A stretch of DNA of 64,000 bases from assembly GCF_032085515.1 (NCBI RefSeq), contig NZ_JASXSX010000001.1, positions 1,544,864 through 1,608,863 of the forward strand. The letters are read 5' to 3'. Each line of letters opens with the position of its first letter. Position 1 is the stretch's first letter. The position numbers and the translations under genes were made by a program. The notes beneath the pieces are model-generated. The model searched no databases and had not been told where the DNA came from. It worked only from the letters and a program-made list of their open reading frames with translations. This document shows positions 1 through 9,310 of the stretch, one piece after another. The DNA is from Gleimia hominis (GTDB lineage Bacteria > Actinomycetota > Actinomycetes > Actinomycetales > Actinomycetaceae).

Positions 1-478
1 CGCCCCCACCCGGCTGATTTCTAATGCGACCCTGGTGCGGCTCGCGCTGAAGCCGCCGCGCAACAAGCGGGCATTGCTTTCGATACAGGCTATGCGCCGT
101 CCCCGCACCCGCAAGTACACGGCGCAGTGGATGTCAGCACTCATGAAGGCCCGTTCCCTGTCGGATACGGACCTTCCCCCACGCAGGTTGAAGCACCCGC
201 ACGGCTTCGTTCCTAAAGCCGGGTCTTGGCGCGGTTCCCGCCCCGAAGCGTTCGCGCGTTTGCAGCGCGTGCGGGCAATCGTGAATACGCATGCGAAGCA
301 GTTGCAGGTGGATCCCATTCGCCTACTGGAGCCGCGCGTGCAACGGGCTTTAGCGTGGGACGAAGTAGCATATCCAGAACCCGAGTTCGAGCAGTACATG
401 CTGCGGCTGCAGGCCCGCCCGTGGCAAGTGGAGCAAGTGGGAGCGCAGATTCACGCAGCTATCGTTAACGCTGTTTGA
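1..478 (+). CDS. C-terminal part of an RNase D-like HRDC-domain exonuclease (5' end outside window)
   Basis: The reading frame is open from the first bases of the window, so this is the 3' end of a longer gene. The visible stretch of about 158 residues is basic and helical and resembles the tail of actinobacterial RNase D-like proteins, which have a 3'-5' exonuclease domain followed by HRDC domains and act in RNA processing. The exonuclease domain would lie upstream and is not seen. Support comes mainly from context: in M. tuberculosis an HRDC/RNase D protein (Rv2681) sits next to dxs (Rv2682c), as here. The gene converges on dxs and overlaps its 3' end by 14 bases. Assignment is moderate because only the tail is visible. 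Confidence 0.6.
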   Translation, partial: APTRLISNATLVRLALKPPRNKRALLSIQAMRRPRTRKYTAQWMSALMKARSLSDTDLPPRRLKHPHGFVPKAGSWRGSRPEAFARLQRVRAIVNTHAKQLQVDPIRLLEPRVQRALAWDEVAYPEPEFEQYMLRLQARPWQVEQVGAQIHAAIVNAV

Positions 479-2354
479 GGCCCTGTAGGTGCCCCAGGAT
501 TTGCTCACGCAGTGCGTCTGGGCTCAAACCTAGGTGCTCCATGATTGCTGGACGTTTCGCGTGCTGCAGGAACTCTTTTGGTAGACCGCGGGCCAGCACC
601 GGGGTGTAGTAGCCCCTGCGCGCCAGGGCGGCGCGCACGGCACTGCCGTAGCCGTTATCTTCCACCCCATCTTCAAGCGTGACAATCAGATCACTCGATT
701 CCGCTAGGGCGTCCACCAGCTCGTCTTCCACGGGCAGGAGCCAGCGCGGGTCCAAAACCCGCGCGTTCCCCAGTTTCTCACCGGTTTGTACCCCCAGGTT
801 TGCGAACGCTCCCGTGGCGAGTATCGTCACCCGCCCATCTGACGGCAGAAGCACGTCCGCGCCCGCGAACGTGCCGCGCGACTCAACCGGTTCGGGCAGT
901 GCACCCTTCGGGTAGCGCACGACCGTAGGCGCGTCTTTCACCGCAACGGCTTCTTTCAGGGCTCGCTGCAGGGTTTGTTCATCGCGCGGCGCAGCCAGGC
1001 GAAGTCCGGGCACTATCGATAGCATGGCTATATCCCACATGCCGTTGTGCGATGGGCCGTCGTCACCGGTAATTCCAGACCGATCCAGCACGAACGTAAC
1101 GCCCGCCCGGTGTAGTGCGACATCCATGAGCACTTGGTCGAACGCGCGGTTCAAGAACGTGGCGTATACGGCGAACACCGGGTGCAGCCCCGCGTATGCC
1201 ATGCCCGCGCACATGGTCACTGCGTGCTGTTCAGCGATCCCCACGTCGATCACGCGTTTAGGATATTTGTCGTGCAGTAACTTGAGGCCAACGGGCACCA
1301 TCATCGCGGCCGTTACCCCAACTATCGAAGCGTCCTGCTCCGCCAGCTTCACAATTTCGCGGGCGAACACTTTCGTCCACCCAAATCTGGAGGGCGCAAT
1401 TGGCAAGCCGGTTTCCGGATGGATTTTCCCCACGGCATGGAACCTGTCGTTCACATCGTTTATCGCGGGTTCGTACCCGTGGCCTTTATCGGTTATGACG
1501 TGCACGAGAATCGGTTCGTTAACTGCTTTCGCCCGGGTGAGTGCGAACTCGACCGCAACCTCGTCGTGGCCATCGACCGGACCAATGTACTTGAGCCCCA
1601 AATCTGAAAAAAGCGCTTGCGGCAACAGCACGTCCTTCACACCTGCCTTAATGCCGTGCAACGCTTCAAACGCGGCTTCACCCGGTTTCCCTCCGGCAAG
1701 TAAAGCCCGCTTACCCCACGCGAGCGCCTTTTCGTAAGGCTGGGACGTGCGCAGCGCATCCAGGTGATGCGCGAGGCCCCCGATGGTGGGCTGGTAAGAA
1801 CGCCCGTTATCGTTGACGATTATCACCATGTTGCCTTCGTAATGGTCGGCAACATTGTTCAACGCTTCCCACGGCATTCCCCCGGTGAGGGCCCCGTCGC
1901 CAATCACCGCCACCACGTGGTCGTCGCGGTGGGTACGTTCGAATGCCTGCGCAATCCCATCGGCCCACGAAAGAGAGGTGGAGGCGTGCGAGTTTTCGAC
2001 AATATCGTGTTCCGACTCCTCCCTTGACGGGTAGCCAGAAAGCCCATTTTCTTGCCGCAGAGTAGAGAAATCCTGCCGCCCTGTTAAGAGTTTATGCACG
2101 TACGCCTGGTGGCCGGTGTCGAACACGAATGCGTCGCGCCCGGAGTCAAACACTCGGTGCATCGCCAACGTTAGTTCCACGACCCCTAGGTTGGGACCCA
2201 GGTGTCCCCCCGTTGCGGACACGGCCTGCACGAGGTATTCGCGAATCTGTTCGGCCAGCTCCTCCACCTGATCTGAAGTGAGTTTCTTGAGGTCAGCTGG
2301 TCCCTCAATGGAACGCAACAAAGATTTAGGGCGTGGAAACGGTTTTGTCGACAT
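465..2354 (-). CDS. dxs: 1-deoxy-D-xylulose-5-phosphate synthase
   Basis: This enzyme condenses pyruvate and glyceraldehyde 3-phosphate to DXP, the first step of the non-mevalonate isoprenoid pathway; it needs thiamine diphosphate and Mg2+ and is cytosolic. The 629-residue length is normal. The N-terminal domain has the ThDP motif GDGALTGG (about residues 152-159) followed by NDN. The central domain has GIAEQHAV (about 372-379), whose Glu is the cofactor-activating residue, and RSGITGDDGPSHNG further on. The C-terminal transketolase domain is complete. The pathway supplies IPP and DMAPP to prenyl synthases such as the one at 28846-29943. Gene position beside an HRDC protein matches other Actinobacteria. 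Confidence 0.97.
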   Translation of the reverse strand: MSTKPFPRPKSLLRSIEGPADLKKLTSDQVEELAEQIREYLVQAVSATGGHLGPNLGVVELTLAMHRVFDSGRDAFVFDTGHQAYVHKLLTGRQDFSTLRQENGLSGYPSREESEHDIVENSHASTSLSWADGIAQAFERTHRDDHVVAVIGDGALTGGMPWEALNNVADHYEGNMVIIVNDNGRSYQPTIGGLAHHLDALRTSQPYEKALAWGKRALLAGGKPGEAAFEALHGIKAGVKDVLLPQALFSDLGLKYIGPVDGHDEVAVEFALTRAKAVNEPILVHVITDKGHGYEPAINDVNDRFHAVGKIHPETGLPIAPSRFGWTKVFAREIVKLAEQDASIVGVTAAMMVPVGLKLLHDKYPKRVIDVGIAEQHAVTMCAGMAYAGLHPVFAVYATFLNRAFDQVLMDVALHRAGVTFVLDRSGITGDDGPSHNGMWDIAMLSIVPGLRLAAPRDEQTLQRALKEAVAVKDAPTVVRYPKGALPEPVESRGTFAGADVLLPSDGRVTILATGAFANLGVQTGEKLGNARVLDPRWLLPVEDELVDALAESSDLIVTLEDGVEDNGYGSAVRAALARRGYYTPVLARGLPKEFLQHAKRPAIMEHLGLSPDALREQILGHLQGLKQR

Positions 2355-2465
2355 GCTCCTATCCTAGTGTGTGTGCCCGCTGGCGCGAATCCGAAGGTCC
2401 CTACATTTTACGAGTAAAAACGCTAAATTATATGTAGTGCCAGGAATGATATGCAGGAGGACTGA

Positions 2466-4430
2466 GTGATGACAAAGGTGCGTCCTTACGGTAGCTGGGA
2501 TTCACCCCTCACGGTGGTGGATCTGACGGAACGGACCGTTAAACTATCCCAACTACGCGTGGAAGACCAATCAACTATTTGGGTCGAAGGACGCCCCGCA
2601 GAAGGCCGTAACGTTCTGCTTAAACGCAACCCACTTGGGATGGTAGAAGAAGTCCTGCCCATGATTGAAGGGGAATTCCTCCCCGATGTGCGCACGCGCG
2701 TGCACGAGTTCGGAGGCAAAGCGTACGCGATCAATGGCACGCGGATTGTGTTCTCACACGGTAAGGACGACCGCGTGTACCTGTACGACACCGCGCGGTC
2801 GCAAGATGGGATTGTGCCGCTAACAGACTTGTCGCAGCACCGCTACGGAGATTTTGAGATCGCTCCCGTGCGCGACATCGTGTACGCGGTTTGTGAAGAT
2901 CACACGGGAGAAGGGCCGGTGCGTAACTACCTCGTGTCAATCCCACTGGATGGCAGTGGCGCGCGAGATCCGCAGCAGATCCACACGGTTTTTGAAGGCA
3001 CGGATTTTGTTGCGGACCCCACTTTGTCTCCCGATGGCACGAAGCTCGCGTGGATAACGTGGAACCATCCGAACATGCCGTGGACCACGTCGCAACTACT
3101 GGTTGGAGCCTTAGATTTTGACGGACACGTATCTGGCCACATCGCGATCGTAGATGAGCCCGACGTGTGCGTGTACGAACCCCGGTGGACACTCACCGGC
3201 GATTTGGTTCACGTGGACGATTCTTCCGGCTGGGCAAACCTGTACCGCACAGAAGGGTTCGAGTGGCACAAAGGCGAAGCATCTGACGCGTGGATGCACC
3301 GGCTGCGCACCCGGCACCTGCATCCGTCAGACAAGGTTTTTTCACGCCCCCACTGGGAACTTGGGTTGCACACTTTCGACAACCTTGATGAAGACCACCT
3401 GGTGGTTTCCTGGTGCGAAGAAGGCTACTGGCACCTGGGATCCATGCGGCTTGACAACGGCCAGTTGGAACGCTGGGACATCGGCTGGTGGCCAATCGGA
3501 AACGTGGCCGCAGCTAGCGGGCGGGTGGCGCTGCTCGCTGACTCCCCCACGCAGCCAGACACGATCATTGAGGTAAATGGCACCGACGTTACGGTACTGC
3601 GCAGCTGCATGTACGACGACTTGGATCCGCAAATCGTGTCGAATGCCGAACCCGTGAGCTTCCCCACCCAGGACGGGCAGACGGCGTACGGCTACTACTA
3701 CCCGCCGCGCAACCGGGACTTTGCCGGCGAGGACGGTGAGAAACCACCACTGCTCGTGTGGGTTCACGCTGGCCCCACGTCTGCGGCACGTCCGGGATTG
3801 CGTTTAGACGAGCAGTACTACACCTCCCGCGGGTTTGCGCTGTTAGAGGTGAACTACCGCGGTTCCACGGGGTTGGGGCGCGAATACCGCGGCGCCCTGA
3901 ATGGGCACTGGGGCGTGATGGACGCGTCCGACGCCGCAGATGGGGCGCGGTTCCTGATTGAACGCGGTGACGTAGATCCGAAGCGGGTGGCGATCCGCGG
4001 CAGCGCCACCGGTGGATTCACTGCGATGTGCGCGTTGATTAACACGGATGTGTTCTCCGCCGGGGTGTCCCTGTACGGAATCGCGGATCTGAAACGGATG
4101 GCGAAAGAGAACCACAAGTTCGAATCCCACTATCTCCAGCGGCTCGTTGGGTCAGAGGACTTCTCGGACCCCGTGTGGGACGAGCGGTCCCCCGTGAACC
4201 ACGTCGATGCCATCAAGGTGCCGCTACTGCTAATCCAGGGCGCGGAGGACCCGATCGTGCCCGCCTCACAGGCCGAAGCTATGGCGCAGGCGCATCCGGA
4301 TGTGGAAGTGCACGTGTATCCGCATGAGGGACACGGGTTCCGGTACGCTGATTCGATGCGCGACGCGGTGCTGAAAGAACTGGACTTCTACCGTCGCACC
4401 TGGGGGATCCCACGTCCGCACCAGATTTGA
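2466..4430 (+). CDS. Prolyl oligopeptidase family (S9) serine peptidase
   Basis: A 654-residue protein with an N-terminal beta-propeller-like half and a C-terminal alpha/beta-hydrolase domain. The catalytic triad can be placed as Ser513 in RGSATGG, Asp595 in QGAEDPIV and His623 in HEGHGF. Family members cleave oligopeptides, often after proline or as acylaminoacyl-peptidases; the exact specificity cannot be read. No signal peptide is present, so it is cytosolic. A strong ribosome binding site (AGGAGG, 2455-2460) fits the ATG at 2469 better than the GTG at 2466, three bases upstream. The stop overlaps the start of the chloride-channel gene by four bases, which suggests translational coupling. 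Confidence 0.9.
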   Translation: MMTKVRPYGSWDSPLTVVDLTERTVKLSQLRVEDQSTIWVEGRPAEGRNVLLKRNPLGMVEEVLPMIEGEFLPDVRTRVHEFGGKAYAINGTRIVFSHGKDDRVYLYDTARSQDGIVPLTDLSQHRYGDFEIAPVRDIVYAVCEDHTGEGPVRNYLVSIPLDGSGARDPQQIHTVFEGTDFVADPTLSPDGTKLAWITWNHPNMPWTTSQLLVGALDFDGHVSGHIAIVDEPDVCVYEPRWTLTGDLVHVDDSSGWANLYRTEGFEWHKGEASDAWMHRLRTRHLHPSDKVFSRPHWELGLHTFDNLDEDHLVVSWCEEGYWHLGSMRLDNGQLERWDIGWWPIGNVAAASGRVALLADSPTQPDTIIEVNGTDVTVLRSCMYDDLDPQIVSNAEPVSFPTQDGQTAYGYYYPPRNRDFAGEDGEKPPLLVWVHAGPTSAARPGLRLDEQYYTSRGFALLEVNYRGSTGLGREYRGALNGHWGVMDASDAADGARFLIERGDVDPKRVAIRGSATGGFTAMCALINTDVFSAGVSLYGIADLKRMAKENHKFESHYLQRLVGSEDFSDPVWDERSPVNHVDAIKVPLLLIQGAEDPIVPASQAEAMAQAHPDVEVHVYPHEGHGFRYADSMRDAVLKELDFYRRTWGIPRPHQI

Positions 4431-6373
4431 GAACGAGCATCAGAGAAAACTTGAAGGCATCCGCGCGTGCGGTGCGCGGCCTGGTGGCGGGCCACCGCAG
4501 CGCGTTTGCGTTAGCCACCGCGTTCGTCGGCCTCGTAGTAGGGTTGGCGGCTGTTGCGTTCAACTTAAGTATCGAAGGCTGGTCATTCCTCATGACCGGG
4601 GCGTTCGACTACACGGTTCACCCGTGGGCGCCGCACGCCCAGCTGCACATTGGACGCTGGTTCCTCATTTTCGTCCCCGTGATTTCCGCGCTCATTTACG
4701 GGCCGATGATCGCCAAGTGGGCTCCTACCGCTAAAGGCCATGGGATTCCCGAGGTTATGCTGGCAGTGCGCCGGCGTGGCGGACGGATTCCCGGCACCGT
4801 CGCGATAGTCAAGATACTCTCATCTGCCCTCACGATAGGCGGGGGTGGTTCTGCTGGGAGGGAGGGACCGATCGTTCAAGTAGGAGCCTCATTGGGCTCG
4901 CGCATCGGTCGGCTCGCTCAGCTGCCCACGAACCGAATCATTATCCTCACCGCCTGTGGGTCTGCTGCTGGGATTGCGGCAACGTTCCACGCTCCCCTTG
5001 CGGGTGCGATTTTTGCGCTCGAGGTGATCCTCGTGCAGTTCACAGCCGAAACCTTCGGGTACGTCGTGATTTCCGCGGTGGTTGCTTCGATTGTGGCGCG
5101 CTCCGTCTATGGCACGGTTCCCCTGATTGACCTGTCGACTACCTTGGACCTGGGTTCGCAAATCAACCTCGTGCTCGTGGCCGTCGTCGGGTTGGTGGCC
5201 GGGCTGGTGGGCATGAGTTTTTCAAAAATCCTCTACGCGGTCGAAGACGGTCTGGACTGGGTTTGGGCCCACATCACGCGCTACGTCCCGCTTCCCGACT
5301 GGTCGCGCGCCGCCGTGTTCGCACTCCCTCTGGGCGTGGGCCTCGTGTTTTTCCCATACATGTACGGTTCCGGCTACCCGGTTCAACTCAGCGGTTTAAT
5401 GGGGCAGTATTCGATTTGGTTCCTGCTCGTGCTCGCCCTCGCGCGGATCTTGTTTACGGCACACACCATCGGAATGGGGGGTTCCGGTGGCGTGTTCGCC
5501 CCCACGCTGTTCATCGGGGCGATGGTAGGCACCGCGTTCGGACAGGTGGTTTCGCCCTATACCGATACTTCCCCAGCGATGTTTGGGGTCATTGGCATGG
5601 GCGCGGCGTTCGCGGGGGCTGCGCGCGCACCACTCACCGCGGTGCTGATTATTGTCGAGATGACCTCGCAGTTTTCTCTGATTTTGCCCATGATGCTCGC
5701 AGTTGTGATAGCGACTGGGGCGTCGCGGTTCTTCACGCGCGCCACGATTTACACCGAGAAGTTGCGTCGGCGCGGCGATATTTTGGACGACCCGGCGAGC
5801 CACACCCTGCTGGGAGTCCAACCGGCGGCGAAGATTATGACCGCTCCCCCAGCTGTCTTGAAGTGCAATGACACGATTACCCGGGCGGTTTCTTTGATGC
5901 GGGAGGAGCATGTCCAGGCCCTGCCCGTGACCGATGGGGAGGGGCGTTTTGTTGGGGTAGTAACCGCGTTGGATGCGACGAGTTGGCGGCAAAGTGGACA
6001 CTCCCCCGAAGCGCGGGTAGATGCGCTCGAGCTGCACCCCTCGAGTGTGCCCACGACCGCGTTACCTTCTGCAATATTGCAGGCCATTACGCAGTCTGGG
6101 GTCAGTGCCGTAGCAGTTATTTCTGAGGCCGGCCACGCGCTCGAAGTAGATGATTCCACGGGGCAGGTGCAGCCCGTGGCAACGGGTGAGCCGGATCATC
6201 CGGAAGGGCACCTGGTGGGGTGGATAGGTGGCCGAGACTTGGTTGACCGGCTGTATCGGGAGCAGCGCCGCGCCGTTGCGGCGCGTAACGAACCGTCGTC
6301 TTGGGGGTCGCGCTGGCGCAGCAGGCGTTTGGCCCGCCAGCGCCAGCGGCAACGCGACAACGGTTTACAGTAG
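4427..6373 (+). CDS. clcA: ClC-family chloride channel/transporter with C-terminal CBS domains
   Basis: A 648-residue polytopic membrane protein of the voltage-gated chloride channel family. The three selectivity signatures are visible: GSAGREGP (with the gating glutamate), GIAATFHAPLAG and GMGGSGGVFAP. The glutamate equivalent to E148 of E. coli ClcA is retained, which is compatible with Cl-/H+ exchange, but channel activity cannot be excluded. The membrane domain ends near residue 455; two CBS-like nucleotide-sensing segments follow, then a basic tail. Translation appears to start at TTG 4427, overlapping the stop of the S9 peptidase (TTGA). The 3' end overlaps the convergent acnA by nine bases. 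Confidence 0.93.
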   Translation: MRTSIRENLKASARAVRGLVAGHRSAFALATAFVGLVVGLAAVAFNLSIEGWSFLMTGAFDYTVHPWAPHAQLHIGRWFLIFVPVISALIYGPMIAKWAPTAKGHGIPEVMLAVRRRGGRIPGTVAIVKILSSALTIGGGGSAGREGPIVQVGASLGSRIGRLAQLPTNRIIILTACGSAAGIAATFHAPLAGAIFALEVILVQFTAETFGYVVISAVVASIVARSVYGTVPLIDLSTTLDLGSQINLVLVAVVGLVAGLVGMSFSKILYAVEDGLDWVWAHITRYVPLPDWSRAAVFALPLGVGLVFFPYMYGSGYPVQLSGLMGQYSIWFLLVLALARILFTAHTIGMGGSGGVFAPTLFIGAMVGTAFGQVVSPYTDTSPAMFGVIGMGAAFAGAARAPLTAVLIIVEMTSQFSLILPMMLAVVIATGASRFFTRATIYTEKLRRRGDILDDPASHTLLGVQPAAKIMTAPPAVLKCNDTITRAVSLMREEHVQALPVTDGEGRFVGVVTALDATSWRQSGHSPEARVDALELHPSSVPTTALPSAILQAITQSGVSAVAVISEAGHALEVDDSTGQVQPVATGEPDHPEGHLVGWIGGRDLVDRLYREQRRAVAARNEPSSWGSRWRSRRLARQRQRQRDNGLQ

Positions 6374-9163
6374 GTGTCGCAGCACGTACTGCAAAATCCC
6401 ACCGTGGCGGTAGTACTCCGCCTCACCGGGCGTGTCGATCCGCACGCGGGCGTCGAACTGCACATCGGTGCCATCTTCGCGGTGCGCAGTTACCGCCACC
6501 GTGCTGGGGATTTCGCTGTTGAGCGCGTCTATCCCGTGGATATCGAACGTTTCCGTGCCGTCGAGCCCAAGCGTGTTGCGGTCTTCCCCTTCGGGGAACT
6601 GCAGTGGCAGTACGCCCATGCCGATCAGGTTGGACCGGTGGATGCGTTCGAACGACTCCGTGATCACCGCTTTCACCCCGAGCAGAGAAGTACCTTTCGC
6701 TGCCCAGTCGCGTGAGGACCCGGAACCGTACTCCTTCCCTCCCAGTACCACGAGGGGAATGCCCGCTTTAGCGTAACGCTGCGCAGCTTCGTAAACCGAG
6801 ACTTGGGGCGCTCCCTCTGACGTGAAATCGCGAGTGAAACCGCCTTCTACCCCGTCTAGAAGTTCGTTGCGGATCCTAATGTTCGCGAACGTGCCGCGCA
6901 CCATCACTTCGTGGTTACCGCGGCGGGAACCATACGAGTTGAAGTCCTTGCGTTTAACCCCGTTTTCCACCAAGTACTGCCCGGCGGGCGTGTCCGGTTT
7001 GAACGATCCCGCGGGAGAAATGTGGTCGGTCGTAACGGAGTCACCGAGCTTCAACAGTACTCGCGCGCCCTCAATATCTTTGACCGGTTCGGGTTCGCGC
7101 TGCATGCCCTCAAAGAACGGGGCCTTGCGAATGTAAGTGGAGTCCTCATCCCACGCGAAGGTTGCGCCCTCTGGGGTTTGCAGGGACCGCCACCGCTCGT
7201 CACCCTTGAACACGTCCGCGTACTTCTCTTTGTACATGTCCGCGCTCAGCGTTGCGTCAATGGTTTCTTGTACCAAATCCGGATCGGGCCAAATGTCCTT
7301 CAAGTACACGTCGTTGCCCTGCTGGTCTTGCCCCAAAGGCTGGGTTTCGAAGTCGAAATCCATGGTCCCGGCCAGAGCATAGGCGATCACCAGTGGTGGC
7401 GATGCCAAGTAGTTCATTTTCACATCCGGGTTGATCCGCCCCTCGAAGTTACGGTTCCCAGATAGCACGGACACGACCGTCAGGTCCTCACTGTTAACGA
7501 CCTTTGAAATCGCTTCTGGCAGCGGACCGGAGTTCCCAATACACGTGGTGCAACCGTAGCCCGCGAGGTTGAACCCGAGTGCATCCAAGTGCTCCCACAG
7601 GCCCGTCTTATCGTAGTATTCGGTAACTACCTTGGAGCCGGGAGCCATCGAAGTCTTCACCCACGGCTTCGACTTCAACCCTTTTTCGTTCGCATTCTTC
7701 GCCAACAGTCCAGCCGCCATCATGACCGACGGGTTCGAAGTGTTCGTGCACGACGTAATCGACGCAATCACCACATGCCCGTGGTCCAACTGTGTTTTAG
7801 TCCCATCGTCGAGCGTCACATCCACCCGGTGGTGCGGCCGCTTCGTCGACTGCTTTGCCTCCACGGGCTTCACTTCATCCTCAGAACCGGCAGGTGCAAC
7901 CGGGTCGGACGCCTCCATGGATGCCTCCAGGTTGCGGTCCAGTTCCGTTTCTTCCAATCCTTTACCGGAAATGTAATCCGGCAGCGTCCCCGCAAAAGAC
8001 TGTTTCGCTTCCGATAGTTTAATTCTATCCTGAGGTCGTTTCGGCCCGGCGATTGAAGGTACCACGGTGGATAGGTCAAGCTCCAGGTACTCGGAGTACT
8101 TCACCTCGTGGGCGGTGTCGTGCCACAGCCCCTGCGCTTTGGCGTACGCCTCCACCAGCGCGATGGATTCTTCATCCCGACCGGTCAGCCGCAAGTAGTC
8201 GAGCGTCACGTCGTCGATCGGGAAGATTGAGGCGGTAGAGCCAAACTCCGGCGACATGTTCCCAATCGTGGCGCGGTTAGCCAGCGGAACGGCTCCCACG
8301 CCCTCACCGTAAAATTCTACGAACTTGCCGACAACGCCGTGTTCACGCAGCATCTGGGTGATTGTTAGCACCACGTCCGTAGCGGTTGCCCCAGCCGGGA
8401 TCTGGCCCGATAGTTTAAACCCAACGACCTTTGGGATGAGCATGGAGATGGGCTGGCCGAGCATCGCGGCCTCCGCTTCAATCCCGCCCACGCCCCAGCC
8501 GAGTACACCTAAACCGTTCACCATGGTGGTGTGCGAATCCGTGCCCACGCACGTATCCGGGTACGCGATCGGGTTTCCATCGGCATCCTTGGTGGCGAAT
8601 ACCGTGCGCGCCAAGTGCTCAATATTAACCTGGTGCACAATCCCGGTGCCCGGGGGAACCACCCGGAAGTTCTCAAACGCCCCCTGGCCCCAACGCAAGA
8701 ACTGGTAGCGTTCCCGGTTGCGTTCGTACTCGATTTCCATGTTCCGCTCCAGCGCGTCCTCGCGCCCGAACACGTCTACCACAACCGAGTGGTCAATCAC
8801 CATCTCCGCCGGGTTCAACGGGTTGATCTTATCTGGATCCCCACCGAGCTCAGCCACAGCCTCACGCATAGTAGCTAAGTCGACAACACAGGGAACCCCC
8901 GTGAAATCCTGCATCACTACGCGGGCGGGCGTGAACTGGATTTCCGTGGCAGGTTCCGCCTGCGGATCCCACTGCGCCAACGCCTGAACGTGCTCTTTCG
9001 TCACGTTCTTCCCATCCTCGTTGCGCAAGAGGTTTTCCGCCAAAATCTTCAGTGAATACGGCAGGTGATCGACCCCGTCTACAGCGCCCAGGCGGTAGAT
9101 CCCATAGGTCTTATCCCCCACTTCAATGCTGTCGCGGGCATGAAACGAATCGAGCGTGCTCAC
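6365..9163 (-). CDS. acnA: Aconitate hydratase A
   Basis: Aconitase isomerises citrate to isocitrate via cis-aconitate in the TCA cycle, using a [4Fe-4S] cluster. At 932 residues it is slightly longer than usual AcnA proteins, with an acidic linker near residues 390-430. The cluster cysteines are visible in ITSCTNTSNPSV and in GYGCTTCIGNSGPL. The substrate-binding stretch CVGTDSHTTMVNGLGV and the C-terminal swivel domain (GGKEYGSGSSRDWAAKGT) are intact. The upstream 147 bases hold several short dyads, for example GTGTT-N4-AACAC around 9179-9192, which could be regulatory, but no known operator is recognised. Confidence 0.97.
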   Translation of the reverse strand: MSTLDSFHARDSIEVGDKTYGIYRLGAVDGVDHLPYSLKILAENLLRNEDGKNVTKEHVQALAQWDPQAEPATEIQFTPARVVMQDFTGVPCVVDLATMREAVAELGGDPDKINPLNPAEMVIDHSVVVDVFGREDALERNMEIEYERNRERYQFLRWGQGAFENFRVVPPGTGIVHQVNIEHLARTVFATKDADGNPIAYPDTCVGTDSHTTMVNGLGVLGWGVGGIEAEAAMLGQPISMLIPKVVGFKLSGQIPAGATATDVVLTITQMLREHGVVGKFVEFYGEGVGAVPLANRATIGNMSPEFGSTASIFPIDDVTLDYLRLTGRDEESIALVEAYAKAQGLWHDTAHEVKYSEYLELDLSTVVPSIAGPKRPQDRIKLSEAKQSFAGTLPDYISGKGLEETELDRNLEASMEASDPVAPAGSEDEVKPVEAKQSTKRPHHRVDVTLDDGTKTQLDHGHVVIASITSCTNTSNPSVMMAAGLLAKNANEKGLKSKPWVKTSMAPGSKVVTEYYDKTGLWEHLDALGFNLAGYGCTTCIGNSGPLPEAISKVVNSEDLTVVSVLSGNRNFEGRINPDVKMNYLASPPLVIAYALAGTMDFDFETQPLGQDQQGNDVYLKDIWPDPDLVQETIDATLSADMYKEKYADVFKGDERWRSLQTPEGATFAWDEDSTYIRKAPFFEGMQREPEPVKDIEGARVLLKLGDSVTTDHISPAGSFKPDTPAGQYLVENGVKRKDFNSYGSRRGNHEVMVRGTFANIRIRNELLDGVEGGFTRDFTSEGAPQVSVYEAAQRYAKAGIPLVVLGGKEYGSGSSRDWAAKGTSLLGVKAVITESFERIHRSNLIGMGVLPLQFPEGEDRNTLGLDGTETFDIHGIDALNSEIPSTVAVTAHREDGTDVQFDARVRIDTPGEAEYYRHGGILQYVLRHLL

Positions 9164-9253
9164 AGTCTCTCCTCACATGTGTTCACAAACACGAACTATC
9201 TCGACATCAAGATACTTTTAACGTATCAGAAAAGCACACACGCGTCTAAGTAT

Positions 9254-9278
9254 CCGCAAAACCGTGCGGTTTACGGCC
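9254..9278 (-). terminator. Weak hairpin between the TrmA-type gene and acnA
   Basis: An inverted repeat AAACCG/CGGTTT (9259-9264 and 9267-9272) lies just downstream of the methyltransferase gene on the minus strand and is followed there by TTGCGG. It could be a weak terminator or part of the acnA leader. The stem is short. Confidence 0.25.
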
Positions 9279-9310
9279 CTAACTCAACAGTCCTACCTCG
9301 GAGGAATGCG

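Noticed and set aside
1024..1737. 237-residue plus-strand frame opposite dxs
   Set aside because: It is a shadow of dxs; no motif, no ribosome binding site, and it is antisense to a highly conserved enzyme.
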